From the NCBI GenBank assembly GCA_037132015.1, contig JBAXPW010000033.1:1-13816 (forward strand): a stretch of DNA of 13,816 nt. The letters are read 5' to 3'. A model generated the notes under the pieces. It was not told where the DNA came from, made no database searches, and saw only the letters and a program-made list of their open reading frames with translations. This DNA comes from JBAXPW01 sp037132015. GTDB taxonomy: Bacteria; Patescibacteriota; Microgenomatia; UBA1406; GWC2-37-13. The position numbers were made by a program, and so were the translations under genes. This document shows, piece after piece, positions 13,678-13,816 of the stretch. The first letter of the stretch is position 1; the number at the start of each line of letters is the position of its first letter.

Positions 13678-13816
13678 CAAAGAATATTATCAAAATAGTA
13701 GAGTATAATAAAACATAATACAATCATCTAAATCAACCATCGTCTTCATCAGTACATATCCACGGATACGCACCCCGTTCCCTGTACCAGTTAACACGCT
13801 AAATAGAACATCCTAA

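Noticed and set aside
13715..13816. Possible 5S rRNA on the plus strand (GGATACGCACCCCGTTCCC followed by AGTTAA resembles conserved 5S segments)
   Set aside because: The essential C-C-G-A-A-C loop is missing, spacing between the matching parts is wrong, and no complementary helix I is present in the window.
1..13816. Alternative genetic code (UGA as glycine)
   Set aside because: UGA ends MurD and YvcK exactly at family-typical lengths, and no in-frame UGA is needed to complete any gene.

Overview
This AT-rich window (roughly one third G+C by eye) looks like a chromosomal segment of a Candidate Phyla Radiation (Patescibacteria) bacterium, probably Microgenomates-like. The reasons are a MurG with a shortened first glycine loop, the divergent MurC and MurD dialects, the lack of clear Shine-Dalgarno sites, and a very compact layout. 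UGA is used as a real stop (MurD, YvcK), so the UGA-glycine code of Gracilibacteria/Absconditabacteria is excluded. The lineage is an inference from sequence style, not from a marker gene.

Positions 1-10050, all on the minus strand, hold one long cell-wall and division cluster. In the direction of transcription it reads murC, murB, murA, yvcK/glmR-like, diacylglycerol/undecaprenol-kinase-like, mraY, murD, ftsW, murG and the start of an ftsQ-like gene cut by the window edge. Together these make UDP-MurNAc (MurA, MurB), add L-Ala and D-Glu (MurC, MurD), load the sugar on undecaprenyl phosphate (MraY), add GlcNAc (MurG) and polymerise at the septum (FtsW, FtsQ). The YvcK-like protein and the lipid kinase fit as a precursor regulator and a lipid-carrier supplier. 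MurE, MurF and penicillin-binding transpeptidases are not in the window.

A 36-bp divergent gap (10051-10086) separates murC from two plus-strand genes: a DUF4230-type membrane-anchored protein (10087-10689) and a small multi-spanning membrane protein (10725-11030). They converge, with only 11 bp between, on a minus-strand three-gene ABC exporter (11042-13569: two ABC-2-type permeases and an ATPase of the COG4586/4587/3694 kind). That operon appears to be read from a promoter so close to its ATG that the mRNA would be leaderless, with a perfect palindrome over the -35 region.

The right end (13606-13816) has no supportable gene. It contains a relatively GC-rich element with nested inverted repeats and a short open fragment resembling a protein tail. 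I see no RNA gene, CRISPR array, insertion sequence or phage gene. Most of the window is ordinary core metabolism. The items worth a second look are active-site substitutions in MurB and MraY, the recurring TAATATG gene junctions, the placement of yvcK, and the structured element beside the ABC operon.
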